Positions 13,101-23,600 of a DNA stretch of 64,000 nucleotides are shown piece by piece (the stretch's first letter is position 1; every line of letters starts with the position of its first letter). Made by a program: the position numbers and the translations under genes. The DNA is from Setophaga petechia (lineage: Eukaryota > Chordata > Aves > Passeriformes > Parulidae): contig JANCRA010000014.1 of the NCBI GenBank assembly GCA_024362935.1, positions 2,065,001 to 2,129,000 on the forward strand, given 5' to 3'. The notes under the pieces were generated by a model, which ran no database searches, was not told where the DNA came from, and saw only the letters and a list, made by a program, of their open reading frames with translations.

Positions 13101-15200
13101 GGGACTGCAGGGAAATGTTGTGTTGTGGCTAAAGGAGGTGAATCCATGCAGGAGCACAAAGAACTGCCTTGGGGACAGCACAGTGAGGGAGCTCTGGGTC
13201 ACAGGACAGGGTGTTGTGGTGGGATTACTCTCCATGAGTGCCAGGACAGATCCCAGGCTGTGGCTCTCAGTGTGACACTCTGTACCCCTGTGGAATTCCC
13301 CTAAAATAGTTTTCTGCTAAAGCAGCCAGCCCCGTGCCGAGCTCTGTCCCCAGTGTCCTTGGCCAGCCTGGCAGCCCCGTGTCCCATCTGGGGGGAGGCC
13401 AAGATCCTGTCAGCCCCCGGTGCCTCTCCCCCAAAAGCTGTTTGTCCCTCATCCCACAGCACACTCGGGTCTGTGCCAGGCAGCAGCACCCACGGGGAAA
13501 CAAACCCACGGGCCTGGACTGGTGCCTTCCCAAAGGGAACCTGGGCTGGCTCTTCCCTTAGCTTTTGGGGTTTTCTTCTCAAAGCTGGGCTGCTCTGGTG
13601 GGTGCCCTGCTTGGAGTCCCCTGGGAAACAGCCCCAGCTTGTGCTGGGCCTCTGCTGGCTTTGGAGTTTGGTGATGATTTGGATATGGAATTATGGAACT
13701 GAGGTCCAAAAAGGTGCTGAGAAAGGCTCTTGGCCATGGAGAGACAATAATTCGGTCCCTCCCCAGGCTGGATAAACTCTGGCACATGTCCTAAGCTGTC
13801 CCTTGCTCCCTGCCCAGGTGAACATCTGCCTGCCCATCTTCTTCATCCTGGCCTGCCTGTTCCTCATCGCCGTTTCCTTCTGGATGACGCCCAAGGAGTG
13901 TGGGATTGGCTTTGCCATCATCCTCAGTGGGATCCCCATTTACTTCTTCGGGGTCTGGTGGCAAAACAAGCCCAAGTGGGTTCTCCAAGGCATCTGTGAG
14001 TATCTCCAGCTTTGGCTCCCAAAAGATTTCCCAGTGCTGTGCTGCAGTGCAGGCTCTGCTCCCTCTGGAGGAGCTCCCAGAATCCTGGCTCTGCTCCATT
14101 CTTCTTTCATGGGAACAAGTTTGTCCTGATGATTGCCATGTGTGCCAAGCATCTAAAATGCATCCTGATTTGCAATAATGGCAAAGTCTGGGACCAATAC
14201 CATGTTTTGGAGGGGGTTTAAATCCTGCCAAAGAGGTTGTGAGCAGCAGAGCAGAATTCCCTGCTCCTGGACAAGCTCAGAGCCAAACCTTTGCTCAGCA
14301 AAGAATCCCTTCCCAGTGGTGTAGGAAGGATTGAGCACAGCTGGCCTCAGTTTGACAGCTGAAAATCCACAATTAGTCCCAACCCATGGCTGAGGCAGTG
14401 CTGACATTTGGGATCCAGGCAAAGCTTTCCTTGGCATCCCCCTGTGGCAGCAGAGCAGAGAGAAGGGAAGCTCCCCTGGATGTTTTCTCTCAGGTTTATT
14501 TTTAAGGTATCTGCTCCAAGGTTTTCCACCTGCTGCCACAAGGCCAGGGTGTGTTTGGAGGGATGGAGAGGCTGTGCTTGGCACACAAAACCTCCACAAC
14601 TGAGCCCAGAGAGTCAATCCCTGCTGCCCAAGAAACTGAGCTCAGCAGCTGCTTCCCTGCTCTCCTGCAAGGGGCTGACCTAGAAAAGCAGGCAAGGAGA
14701 AGTGCCCAGCCTTAGCTGGGTGTTTCATGAGGAAGAAAAAAGCTTTCAGCAGCACTCAGCACTTGTTATTCTTCTTTTCCCCCTGTCTCTGTCTGTTCCT
14801 CTGTCCCACACTCACTTTTTTATCCTGGGTATTGGGCTCAGTTCCTGGAAAAGCCATTTTTGCAATGCCTGGGTAGTAAATTACCATATTCATTGTTTTC
14901 CTCCACCAAAGGATTGTAAAGAGAATATTGAAAATATTCTGGGAACAGACAGTGATAATTCTGCAAATATCCAGTGAGAAACACAGGAAGTATAAAATTG
15001 ATTTATTGAATAGATGGGATGGAATTCTTGGAATATTTCAAGCCTTCAGCTGTACTTGGACTCAGGGTGGGGCTCAGTCCTTCCCTCATGGACCCAGGTT
15101 TGTGCTGGGGATGATCCCTGACCTCTCCTTTGCTTTCTCTGCAGTCTCCACCACCGTGCTGTGCCAGAAGCTGATGGAGGTGGTTCCTCAGGAATCCTAG
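1057..15200 (+). CDS. SLC7A5: SLC7A5 (LAT1), large neutral amino-acid transporter light chain; 3' part, nine coding exons, 5' end outside window
   Basis: The spliced exons encode 327 residues that line up without a gap with human LAT1 residues 181-507 (recalled sequence), ending ...VVPQES-stop. LAT1 is a twelve-helix APC-superfamily exchanger. It pairs with the SLC3A2 glycoprotein at the plasma membrane and swaps cytosolic glutamine for leucine, aromatic amino acids, thyroid hormone and L-DOPA. Visible landmarks by human number are Lys204 in TM5, the unwound TM6 segment Phe252-Ala-Tyr-Gly-Gly-Trp257 with Asn258/Tyr259, Glu303, Cys335, Ser342, Asn404 and Cys407, all conserved. The window holds TM5 to TM12. 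TM1-TM4 and the cysteine that bonds SLC3A2 lie upstream. All junctions are GT/AG and the frame stays open, so the gene looks functional. If the human ten-exon plan holds, these are exons 2-10. Coding segments are 1057-1182, 8430-8535, 8910-8954, 10360-10483, 11629-11732, 12350-12446, 12857-13006, 13818-13995 and 15145-15200. Confidence 0.97.
4590..4745. repeat. T-rich low-complexity tract
   Basis: Long runs of T are broken by G or C (tttttttgttttgttttt and similar), with G-rich islands. It abuts the CR1 fragment at 4748. It has no coding potential. Confidence 0.85.
4748..4850 (-). mobile_element. CR1-type LINE 3' fragment, truncated
   Basis: A gaatgataaaat start is followed by tttgggtgggaagggacc and ccatgggctggacacctt. 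The copy stops after about 100 bases, next to a T-rich tract. Confidence 0.75.
5222..5362 (+). mobile_element. CR1-type LINE fragment
   Basis: Sense-strand CR1 text is readable: gtgcccagagcagctgtggc, ggccaggctggacagggctt and gggacagtggaaggtgtcc. The 3' terminal repeat is missing. Confidence 0.8.
5925..6380. promoter_or_regulatory. candidate intronic regulatory element in SLC7A5
   Basis: Within an otherwise repeat-rich intron this block looks different. AT-rich homeodomain-like sites (tatttaattatcc, cttaatttggttaattg) alternate with CpG-bearing text such as ccctcccgcggcag, accgcagtc and gtccgtaatttcggg. This is composition only; conservation cannot be tested here. Confidence 0.25.
6545..6618 (+). 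mobile_element. short CR1-like fragment
   Basis: The stretch gggaggtttagattagatgt, aaggaagaattctttta and ggtgagatacaggcac resembles the internal 3' part of CR1 (gaggtttaaattggatattaggaag type). It is short and diverged. Confidence 0.5.
8430..8535 (+). CDS. SLC7A5: SLC7A5 coding exon (inferred exon 3), residues 222-257
   Basis: Acceptor gtcctgcag ends at 8429 and donor gtaagg starts at 8536. It encodes [20 protein letters not shown] and then the first half of TM6, [12 protein letters not shown] plus two bases of Trp257. The Phe252 gate and the Gly255-Gly256 unwound segment that contacts substrate are intact. Confidence 0.95.
8682..8795 (-). mobile_element. CR1-type LINE 3' fragment
   Basis: The + strand reads atcatggaatgatttgggtt, gggagagaccttcaggatca and aagccctgtccagcctggcc, the complement of the CR1 3' end. 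It lies between two closely spaced SLC7A5 exons (8535 and 8910). Confidence 0.85.
8910..8954 (+). CDS. SLC7A5: SLC7A5 coding exon (inferred exon 4), residues 257-272, 45 bp
   Basis: This 45-bp exon has acceptor aaatttcag before 8910 and donor gtaggt at 8955. It completes Trp257 and encodes [14 protein letters not shown] plus two bases of Arg272. It carries the second half of TM6, including Asn258 and Tyr259 near the substrate pocket. Confidence 0.95.
9812..9853. repeat. perfect 19-bp inverted repeat, 4-base loop
   Basis: Left arm aggctctacctaaactcag (9812-9830), loop acaa, right arm ctgagtttaggtagagcct (9835-9853). All 19 pairs match. It lies in the SLC7A5 intron between 8955 and 10359, about 500 bases from the next exon. 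Confidence 0.95.
10070..10205 (-). mobile_element. CR1-type LINE fragment (different subfamily)
   Basis: The text ggggctggaaaagaccttta, gcactaaccatggcctcaag and ttgggcagcctgttcc matches the CR1 subfamily whose complement has aagaccttt and cagcactgccaaggcc pieces. It lies 150 bases upstream of an SLC7A5 exon. Confidence 0.65.
10360..10483 (+). CDS. SLC7A5: SLC7A5 coding exon (inferred exon 5), residues 272-313
   Basis: Acceptor ttttcctag ends at 10359 and donor gtaaga starts at 10484. It encodes [18 protein letters not shown] and [16 protein letters not shown], which is TM7 and the external loop that holds Glu303, and ends on a codon boundary after AVAV. Confidence 0.95.
11050..11178 (-). mobile_element. 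CR1-type LINE 3' fragment
   Basis: The + strand reads ggaatggtttgggtgggaag, accccctgccatgggcagag and ccttccaccatcccaggctg. It is truncated after about 130 bases. Confidence 0.82.
11629..11732 (+). CDS. SLC7A5: SLC7A5 coding exon (inferred exon 6), residues 314-348
   Basis: Acceptor ccatttag ends at 11628 and donor gtaggt starts at 11733. It encodes [17 protein letters not shown] and [17 protein letters not shown] plus two bases of Arg348, that is TM8 with Cys335 and Ser342. Confidence 0.95.
12350..12446 (+). CDS. SLC7A5: SLC7A5 coding exon (inferred exon 7), residues 348-380
   Basis: A long pyrimidine tract and cctttccag precede 12350; donor gtgagc starts at 12447. It encodes [18 protein letters not shown] and [14 protein letters not shown], the cytosolic TM8-TM9 loop and the start of TM9. 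Confidence 0.95.
12548..12700 (+). mobile_element. CR1-type LINE 3' end
   Basis: Sense copy with aaggccaggctggacaaggc and gggaaggtgtccctgcc. It ends in the typical ccaacccaaaccattccatg followed by atcctatga, close to the CR1 terminal octamer repeat. Confidence 0.88.
12857..13006 (+). CDS. SLC7A5: SLC7A5 coding exon (inferred exon 8), residues 381-430
   Basis: It is exactly 50 codons, with acceptor attcag ending at 12856 and donor gtgaga at 13007. It encodes [36 protein letters not shown] and [14 protein letters not shown]. Asn404 and Cys407 of human LAT1 are present. Confidence 0.96.
13818..13995 (+). CDS. SLC7A5: SLC7A5 coding exon (inferred exon 9), residues 431-490
   Basis: Acceptor tgcccag ends at 13817 and donor gtgagt starts at 13996. 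It encodes [20 protein letters not shown] (TM11), a short loop, and [18 protein letters not shown] (TM12). The last base is the first of Phe490. Confidence 0.96.
15145..15200 (+). CDS. SLC7A5: SLC7A5 terminal coding exon (inferred exon 10), residues 490-507 and stop
   Basis: Acceptor tttctctgcag ends at 15144. It completes Phe490 and encodes [17 protein letters not shown] followed by TAG at 15198-15200. This cytosolic tail matches the human C terminus (recalled) apart from Glu501 and a final Ser in place of Thr. Confidence 0.95.
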
Positions 15201-15447
15201 GCAGGACAAGCAGGGACTCTGAGCTCGAGGAAACGCACAAGGTTATTCTGAGCTGACACAAGGATCCGACCCCTCACTCCCCAGTCCCAGGCACCTCCTG
15301 CTGCCACCACTGCCCCGAGGCTCTGCTCACCTCCTGCAGCCCCTGCAGCCCCTCCCAGCCCTGCAGAGCAGCCAGGAGAAGCCCTTGGTACGAGCCAGGA
15401 GGAGGAATTCCAAAGGGCACTTCCAGGAGGGTGCTGCCTGTGCCCTC

Positions 15448-15465
15448 TGTGTGTGTGTGTGTGTG
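15448..15465. repeat. (TG)9 microsatellite
   Basis: Nine uninterrupted TG dinucleotides lie 250 bases after the SLC7A5 stop codon. Confidence 0.9.
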
Positions 15466-16202
15466 AGGGCTGTGCTTGGCTCTGGGGGGCTCCTTTGCTT
15501 TGGCCCTGGGATCTGCTGGAGCCTGGTTTGAGTGTTCAGAGTGCCTGGGTGGGGGCCTGGAGCTGCCACAGAGCCCTGGGGGGGTCCTGAGCTGCCTTAC
15601 CTGGCCCAGGTGGGGGTGGGAAGCAGAGGTTGGCTGATGTTGTCTCACTCCCCCAAACTCACACCCCCATGTGCTGCTGGACACTGGATGTGGGGGCTCT
15701 GAGTGTCACTGTGCTCCTCACTAGGGCCCTGCAACCCTTTGGATTTGGATCACCACTCTCAGATCCTGGCAGCTCCCTGCTGCTGAGCCAGTCCTGCAGG
15801 ATGCTGCTCCCCACAGTGCCCATCCCTGGGAGTGAGCACTGAGGGGGCAGTTCCTGCTGAGAGCCCCAGGAGCTGCAGTCAGCAGAAGGCCAAGTCCTTG
15901 GCTTGCTCATTCCATGCTTTTCTGTGCCAGGCTTTCATCCAGCATGGCATGAGCAGCTCTGTGCTCTGTCTCCTCATGGCCCTGCTCAGGGAGCCATGTT
16001 TGCCCCTAAACCACCTGCAGAGAGAAACAAGGGCTGGGGATTGCCCTGGCACATTCCCTGGGGTCTCTGTGCACTGCCTGGTGCTGTTCCCTTTGTCCTG
16101 CTGTGTTTCCTTTGGAATGTACCATGCAGATGGGACCAGTGGCTCTGGGCTGTGGAGAGGGACAGATGTCCTGGCTGGCTGGAGCCACCTCGGGCTGCTG
16201 GA

Positions 16203-16392
16203 GATCATGGGATGGTTGGGTGGGAAGGGACCTTACAGCCCATCCAGTGCCACCCTGCCATGGCAGGGACACCTTCCACTATCCCAGGCAGCTCCCAGCC
16301 CTGTCCAGCCTGGCCTTGGGCACTGCCAGGGATCCAGGGGCAGCCACAGCTGCTCTGGGCACCTGTGCCAGGGCCTGCCCACCTCTGAGTAA
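16203..16392 (-). mobile_element. CR1-type LINE 3' fragment inside the presumed SLC7A5 3' UTR
   Basis: The + strand reads gatcatgggatggttgggtg, ccatggcagggacaccttcc and ccagggatccaggggcagcc. If the transcript extends to about 17.8 kb, this antisense CR1 is part of the mRNA. Confidence 0.85.
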
Positions 16393-19300
16393 TGAAAGTG
16401 AGCTCTGCTCTGAGGAGCAGGGCCTGGCCTGATCCTCCTTGGTGCAGCAGGTCTGGCTTGATGAGATCCCAGCACCACCCTCCTGTTCCAGGAGCAATCC
16501 CTGAGCACAGCCCATGATCTGCATGTGAAATCCTGGTTTGCTGTTATGGGTGGTGCCATCCCATCCCTGAGCACCCCAGCATTCCTGTAGTTCCCCAGTA
16601 GTCAGCACTGTCCCCTGAGGGACACGCTGCTTTCTTTGCTCCAAAGTGTCACCTTTGGAAAGCTGCAGTTCCTGACCCATTTGCTCATTGTGCCTCTGTG
16701 CTCTGACACCACCTGGAATTCTCATCTTTCCCCACTGGAGCTGCTTTGCTGTGTCTGTTGCAGATCTTTGTGCTTGTGCTTTGTGCAGGTGGCTTGGTGA
16801 ACTATTCCCCATTTTTTACATCTTGGCCATTGGGAAGCTGGGGTGCTCCAGGAGCTGGCACTTCCCACTGGATTCTCCTTGCAGCAGAGTTCTGTGGGGT
16901 GAAGGGGCATTAAGGACACCCTGGTGCTCACTCCCTTTGTGCTGGGAAGTTCTGCAGCTGTGCTGGGGCAGGGGCAGCTCCTGCCCAGCTCTGTGTCCAG
17001 GTGCAGCTCCACACTCCCACTTTGCCAGCCCCATGTCCTGCTCCGAGGCAGGAACAGGGGAGACAATCAGCTCTTTATTCCATGGCAGCTGGGGTGGAGA
17101 TTCCCAAATCAGCTCAGTGAGAGTGTGGAGATTCCCAGTGTCAGTGTGGAGATTCCCAGTCCAGCCCTCTGGGAGCTGAGTTAATCCATGAGGATTTGCA
17201 GCTGCTTTGGGAATATCCAGAGGGCAGACCCCAAGGTTTTTGGCCAGTGCAGTGAGTTGGAGCATCTCAGATCCAATGCCTGTGGAGAGGCTTTGGCATA
17301 AATAAGGTCATGAATCAGAAAACCTGACCAAACTCGAGTTTTGGCTTCTTCCAGCTGAAGGCTGAGATGGTTTTGAGCAGTGATGGGAAATCACAGCTCC
17401 TGCTGGACCTGCTCCATGGAGAGGGATCTCAGTCTGTCACCTGCCACTCAAGCTGCAGGTTTTTTTGGCTGTGAGGTCTCAGGGCAGCTCCTGCAGGGCT
17501 GGGTGCAGCATGGGGGCTCTCAGTGCCAAAACCCACCAGCAGAATTCCTTGGGATGCAAAGCAAAGGCATTGGAATCTCAACCAGCTCAACCCAGAGTCA
17601 GCTCTCTCCACAGAGAGCTCAGGACTGGGGCCAGACTTCCCAAAGGTTGGCTTGGACACATTGTCCAGCAGGTGATGACCATCACAGTGTCCTGGTGACC
17701 CTTTCACTCTGCTTTGAAAGAGGAGCTGTCACACTAAAAAGTATTTTTTAAGCAATCAATGGATTTTAATTAAATCCTTCACTGGCTTGCTTTGCTTTTT
17801 GTGGATTTCCATGGTTTCTCACTTAGAGCTGAAGATTTTCTCTTGTACTAACCTGAGGCTCTGATCCCACCTCTGTGGGCATCTCATCAGCATCTCCTTG
17901 GCAATAGAGGTTTAGGAAGAAACTGAACCAGGTACCAGCACAGAGCCACAAAAAGGCTGAATTTGGTCAGCCACAGTTCACATCTCACATCTCAAGGCTG
18001 ATCTGCCAAAAAGCTGATTTCTTTCACCCTGGAGTCATTGATCCCTCAGAGCTGCCCTCCACCAGAGCTTGGTGGCACAGCTGGAAGAGCTTGGGTTGGT
18101 TTTTCCTGGAGGTTTGAGAGATAATGAGGAATGGGTAAAACTGAATTTCATTTTAGAAAGAAAAGACCACAAGTAGTTTCTGCAATCATGGAAATGGCTG
18201 CCACAGCCTCTGCTGTCTGGTGTGGCAGCTCTTCCCTTGGATCAGCAACAGCTGCCCCCAGCTTGTGCTGTTCTGATGGGTTTGGGTATGGAAAAGGGAG
18301 AATTCACCCCTGGGAAAGACCTTGCTGCTTGTTTTCCTCAATATGGAGTGAGATGTGTCAGGGAGGGCAGGGGAGTGACAGAGTTCCCAGTTTCCCATCC
18401 TTCCCAGCACTGGAGGTGGGATTTTCCTGTTGTTTCTCTGTGGTGCTCTTTGGAGCCTGTGGTCAGGCAGGGAGGGAGGTGAACCCTCCCCACAAGGACC
18501 CTGCAGCCACAGTGACCTCCAGGAGTTCCACAGGAATCTGTTCCACTGGGAGCTCCCTGCAGGTCCAGCTGGGGCTGTTCTGGCCATGGAATTCAGCTTG
18601 GAAAAGACCTTGCAGGCCACAGAGCCCGTGGCTGTGCTGTGATCCTGTGCTCTGAGCTGACCCCAGCTTGCAATTCCTGCTCCTCTGCAGTTGTTGTGAG
18701 CTCAGGCTCCCAGGCTGGCAGATGTTGTTTGGGGTGTTCCCAGAACTGCATCCCGCAGGGATTGCTAAACAGAGCAGGAGCTGCTGGCCAGGCACTTCCA
18801 TACCCATTGGGTTCCTCTTTCTAAATGAACCCTTCCTCCAGCTGGGAGGGGAACCAGCCCTGCAAGAACCAGGGGGATTTATGTCATCATAATGGACTTT
18901 TAATTTTTTTTGAAACTTCCTGCAGAATTTGCAGTGGTTTCCATCTCAGACACCGTGTTCTGGTAAACAGGCCTTTGTTTGGAACAGCCCCCTTGGTGGC
19001 CACGGAGTTCAAAGGGACTCTGCCACACTTGAACAAACTTTAAAGGCCCTTCAGCTGGATTGGAACTCCTGGGAAGTGGCTTTGTTGTTGTCCAAGTCCT
19101 CTCCCAGTGGGTGGCTCAGGCAAGGGAATAAATTGGGCTCCTCCAGGGGCTGCTCCATGGTGGGTCCAGGCAGGGGCAGTGGGGCTGGGCCCTGGAGCTG
19201 TGACTGCCCAACCCTGCAGGGATATTCCCATGGCAGAGTCCTGGTCTGGCTGCAGGGAATCCCAGGGAATGTTTGCACTCAGTCTGGGAAGGTACCTGTG

Positions 19301-19616
19301 CCTTCAGCTCTCTGGCTTTAATAGAAAATCAAATTACAAAACAAATCCTTGAGGAAACTGCCAAACATTGTCCTTACACAACTTGGGGCTGCTCCCGTGG
19401 GATGCCAGCTCTTCCTCCATCCACTCTGCAACCTCCTGACATGAAATTGGGAAAGGGCTGGAACAAAGCAGCTCCTGGAGCTTGGGAAAGGGCAGCCCCA
19501 GGGCAGGGTGGCTCCAGGCTGGTGCTGAGCTCTGGCTGGGACCCCAGGGATTGAATCCCAGCCTGTGCCTCAGCCAGAGCCAGGCACGCCTGGTGCCAAG
19601 CAGGGAGATCCTGCAG

Positions 19617-19887
19617 GGATGGGAATCTGCTCCTGCATCTCTGCAGGGCTGGGAATCTGCTCTCTTATCCCTGCAGGAATGGAAATCTGCTCCCTCATCC
19701 CTTCAGGGACGGGAATCTGCTCCCTCATCCCTGCAGGAATGGGAATGTGCTCATCCTGCAGAGCTGGGAATCTGCTCCTTCCATGTCTGCAGGGATGGGA
19801 ATCTGCTCCTGCATCTCTGCAAGGATGGGAATCTGCTTCCTCATCCCTGCAGGGCTGGGAATCTGCTCCTCATCCCTGCCAGGACAT
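19617..19887. repeat. 30-bp minisatellite, about nine degenerate copies
   Basis: Units follow the pattern gatgggaatctgctcc, a short variable part, then atccctgcagg, with a 30-base period. One copy near 19740 is shortened by six bases. Because 30 and 24 are multiples of three, a 177-codon open frame runs through it; I regard that as an artefact. Confidence 0.9.
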
Positions 19888-20335
19888 CCCAGAGACCTCG
19901 GTGCTGAGGGAGGCTCCAGGGGTTCCTCATTCTGGGTGTCTCCTTGAGGAGTTCCACCCAGGATGGTGCTGGCTCTGCCTGGGCTCCAGTTCTTCCCAGT
20001 TGGAAGTGGAACTGGAACTGGGTTGGGGATGTGTGGGGGATGCTGCTGAGCTCCCATTTGATGATGCAGTGGTAGGAAATGTGGCTCGGGGTCAGTGATC
20101 CCACAGGATCCCATATCCAGAGGATTATTCCTTGCCTGAGAAGTGGTGTTGCTTCCTCCAGCTGTGGAAGTGGTAATGAGTAAAAATAAAAAAGTATTTT
20201 TTTAAACACTGAATTAATTTCTAAACTGCCTAAAAGAGACTTTATAGCTACACCTGAGTTCCTCCCCAGGGCTGACATTCAGCCCAGCACAGGGGCTCCC
20301 CCTCACCCCGGGGTGTGGCTGTGCTGGGATCCAGG

Positions 20336-20692
20336 CAGGGGAAACCTCCTGCTTTGTTCAGAACATGGGGCAGGGGAAACCTCCTGCTTTGTTCAGAACA
20401 TGGGGCAGGGGAAACCTCCTGCTTTGTTCAGAGCATGGGGCAGGGGAAACCTCCTGCTTTGTTCAGAGCATGGGGCAGGGGAAACCTCCTGCTTTGTTCA
20501 GAACATGGGGCAGGGGAAACCTCCTGCTTTGTTCAGAGCATGGGGCAGGGGAAAACCTCCTGCTTTGTTCAGAACATGGGGCAGGGGAAACCTCCTGCTT
20601 TGTTGAGAACATGGGGCAGGGGAAACCTCCTGCTTTGTTCAGAGCATGGGGCAGGGGAAACCTCCTGCTTTGTTCAGAGCATGGGGCAGGTC
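20336..20692. repeat. 35-bp minisatellite, ten near-identical copies
   Basis: The unit begins aaacctcctgctttgttcag and ends catggggcagggg, with a period of 35 bases. Copies start at 20342, 20377, 20412, 20447, 20482, 20517, 20552, 20588, 20623 and 20658. One copy has an inserted A near 20552, and copies alternate between cagaaca and cagagca; one has gagaaca. The low divergence implies recent expansion. Confidence 0.97.
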
Positions 20693-23600
20693 CATGTCCC
20701 ACCAAACCCTCGGAGAGGGAGGGTCCTGAGTGGTTCCCAGACCTCGCTCCCACCCTCAGAACAAAGGGAGGGTGACCTTCACTCCCTGTGGAGAATCTGA
20801 CTTTTCAGACACTTTGCTTTGTATTTTTGTTGTTGTTTTTTTAAAACACAGGAAAAAAAAAGAAAGCTCTTAACACACACACAAGAAAACCTGAACCTGA
20901 TTTATGATTTTGTTATATTTGGTTGCTTTAAAAAACTTGTTTTACTAATTTAAATATATCTGTAGATGACACTATATTTATTTGAAAGGGGTAAATATCT
21001 TTTAGTCTTAATTCTTCTCCAGTAAGTGCTGTGTATTCCCAATGTTTGTGTTCCTGGCAGCACAGCAATTCCACTGACTGAGGACTGGGCAGCCAGCAGC
21101 TCCTGAATCCAATGGCCTTGGACAACAAGATGTCTCTTGCAATTGTAATTTTTTTTTTTGTAGTATTTCTTGATTCTTTTATGTCTGTGGTTTAACAAAT
21201 CTGTTCCATGTTTGGGTTGTTCTATGTTTTGGGTTGTTTTGTTTTGTTTTTTTTAACAAAGAAAGCTGAATTACAACACTCTGGTTGCTGGTCTTTGCCT
21301 CAAAAAGTTTTTTTTTTTCCATGATTACCCCACATCCATCAGCACCTGGGTTTCCCAACATTCCTCTTGCAGCTGGATTTGGGAGCAATGAGAGCATCCA
21401 TGCCTCCATCTCCATCCTCCTTTTTAAATTCCAGATAATTTTTCTGAGGTAAAACTGAGGGAATGGGGGAGTGGGAGAGCTTTGGGCATGAGGAGGGAGC
21501 AGAGGAGGAATATCCCAATTCCCAGGGTGTGTCCACAGTTCTGTGCAGCAAAAGGAATGTCCAGCAGTAGGAAGGGACCACATTTTTATGGGAGAAGTGC
21601 TGCAATTCCTCTTCCCTGTCCATTCCAGGCTGGAGAGGAGGAGTTTCAGTGGGAAAGGAGCAGAGCAGGGATGCTCAGGCTCCCAGGGGTTGGTGGAGGA
21701 TTTGATTTTGGGTTGCAAAGGGCAGAACAAGAACTCCAAGGTTTTCCTTCCTAAAGGAGAGAGGGTGCTGGGGCTGTTCGCTTGGGACACAAACACATCC
21801 CAGAGGAAGAAATGGGCAGGAAAAGCTGTGGAGAAATCCCAGTGAAGTGGGATTTCAGTGGTGCCACATGAACAAATGTCACACAAATTCCACAGCCAGT
21901 TCAGGAGTGACATGGAGGGACTCACTGAGCTTCCCCCGGGGTTTGGAAAAGGGAATTCTTATTTGGGAGGGAGGCAGCACTGACACAAGTGGTTGCTAAC
22001 AGAGGGAGCTCTGCAGGGCTCACCCAGGGATCATCTCCTGGAAAAGGAGATGGACATGCTGGCAGAGCCTGGAGAAGGAGGAAATTCAGAGCCAGGCAGT
22101 GAAATCCCACTGGATCTGTGCAATCCCCGTGGATCTGTGGGATGCTGCTCCAGCCCCAGCAGTGACCCTCAGGGCTGGGCTCTGGGTGGGAGCAGGAGAG
22201 GACCTGGAACCCAACAAAGGCAGGAAATGTCTGCACACCCTGGGGCTGGGGATGTGCTCAGACCTCTTTGTGCACTGAAGTTCCCACAGCACAGACAAAA
22301 GGGTTTTTGATCTGGGGGACTCTGTGAGTCCAGGGCAAACCTGGGGTGGGATCACACTCCTGCTCCCTGCATTCATTCCCTGCAGATCCCCACTGCTGGT
22401 CACCAGACTGGGCCCTTGGGCTCCTGGCTGCCCCAGCTGACCCTCCCTGGTGCCTCTGTGCCCTCACAGGACCATGGAGTGACCTTAAAGCTCATCTGGT
22501 TCCAGATCCCTTGAACAGCCCCAGGGATGGAGCAGCCAGAGCAGAGAGCAGACATGGACTCAGCAGTGGTGCCAGTGTGGCAGAGGAGGCTCCTGCAGGG
22601 CTTTTCCTGGGAAGGGCTCCTGGAACAGGAGCCACATGTGGCCCCAGACACGTCCCCAGCTCTGCTCTTGTGGCTGCTGGGTTTGTCCCGGGGGCTGGAG
22701 GTGCTGGGAGAGGGCAGCACATCCCTCTGGAAAACACACAGGGAGCCAGGCTGACATTTTCCCACCCTCTGACCAAAGCCAGGATATTTTTCTCCCCAAA
22801 CCCAGGAGCTGCTGCTGTGTGGGAGGGCTGTGGAGAACACAGGGAATGCCACCAAGGAAGGGTGAGCCCTTGGAGCAGCAGGTGGGAATGTCCCAGCACT
22901 GGAGGGAATTGCAAAACCCATAAAACTGTTGTTCCTTTGAAGATTTGTGTGGAAGATGAAAGGCCCTAAATCTGTTTGGGTTGGGAAGAAGCCACTGAAG
23001 GGTGGGGTGTGACACGGCCAGGAGCAGCTTCAAGGGTGCACAGATAAATCAAAACAAGGAGCTGACAGGGAATTGTGGCTGGAACTAATAAAGGGATCCT
23101 GGGAGGGAAGTAAATTCATACAGTGAAAATGAGCTCCAGGTATGAGGGAAATTGGAGACAAGGAGAATTGATGTTGACAAACTTCCTTGGAGCAAAATAA
23201 CACCCAGCAACAGAATTGTTCCTTTAATATTGAGGCAATGGAACTGCCTGAAGGGGTTTTTTACCATTTTTTTAAAGGAGTTGCTGATTTCAGCCTGCAA
23301 AGCCATGAAATAAAGGTGTCTCTCCAGCTGATTTTGCTGGAAATTTATTTTTATTTAATTTATTTACTTTTTAGCTGTCAGAGCTCAGCAGCACAGGATT
23401 TTTGGAAAAATGGGTGTGAAAGATCTTTAACAAAAGGATCTATTCAACTCCCTGATTCCAGACCTTGAAGTGTAACAGGGATTTTTCAGAGATCCCTATA
23501 AGGATTTTTTCCCCCTGCATAATTCCTGGAGATGCAAATTTCCTGCCTGTCTTGGACTGCAATTCTCCCAGCTGGGAATGGATGGCACAGGAAGCAGGGG

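Larger units (their letters stand above)
15201..17800 (+). other. SLC7A5: SLC7A5 3' UTR and flank, end not determined
   Basis: No further SLC7A5 coding follows the stop. The human 3' UTR is long, from memory more than 2 kb, so I expect a comparable one here. The best poly(A) signal candidate I can find is ATTAAA at 17769-17774, followed by a TG/T-rich stretch at about 17785-17810. The next AATAAA is at about 19128. The interval contains a short TG repeat and one CR1 copy. The boundary is inference. Confidence 0.4.

Noticed and set aside
19565..20098. 177-codon frame with repeating GICSLIPAG-like peptides
   Set aside because: It follows a 30-bp minisatellite and has no family match.
20336..20692. 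CRISPR-like array (regular 35-bp period)
   Set aside because: The units are contiguous with no unique spacers, and the genome is vertebrate. This is a minisatellite.
20313..20800. Overlapping open frames through the 35-bp array
   Set aside because: The unit has no stop in several frames, so the frames are repeat artefacts.
21179..21925. 248-codon minus-strand open frame
   Set aside because: No recognisable domain and no gene structure around it; probably chance.
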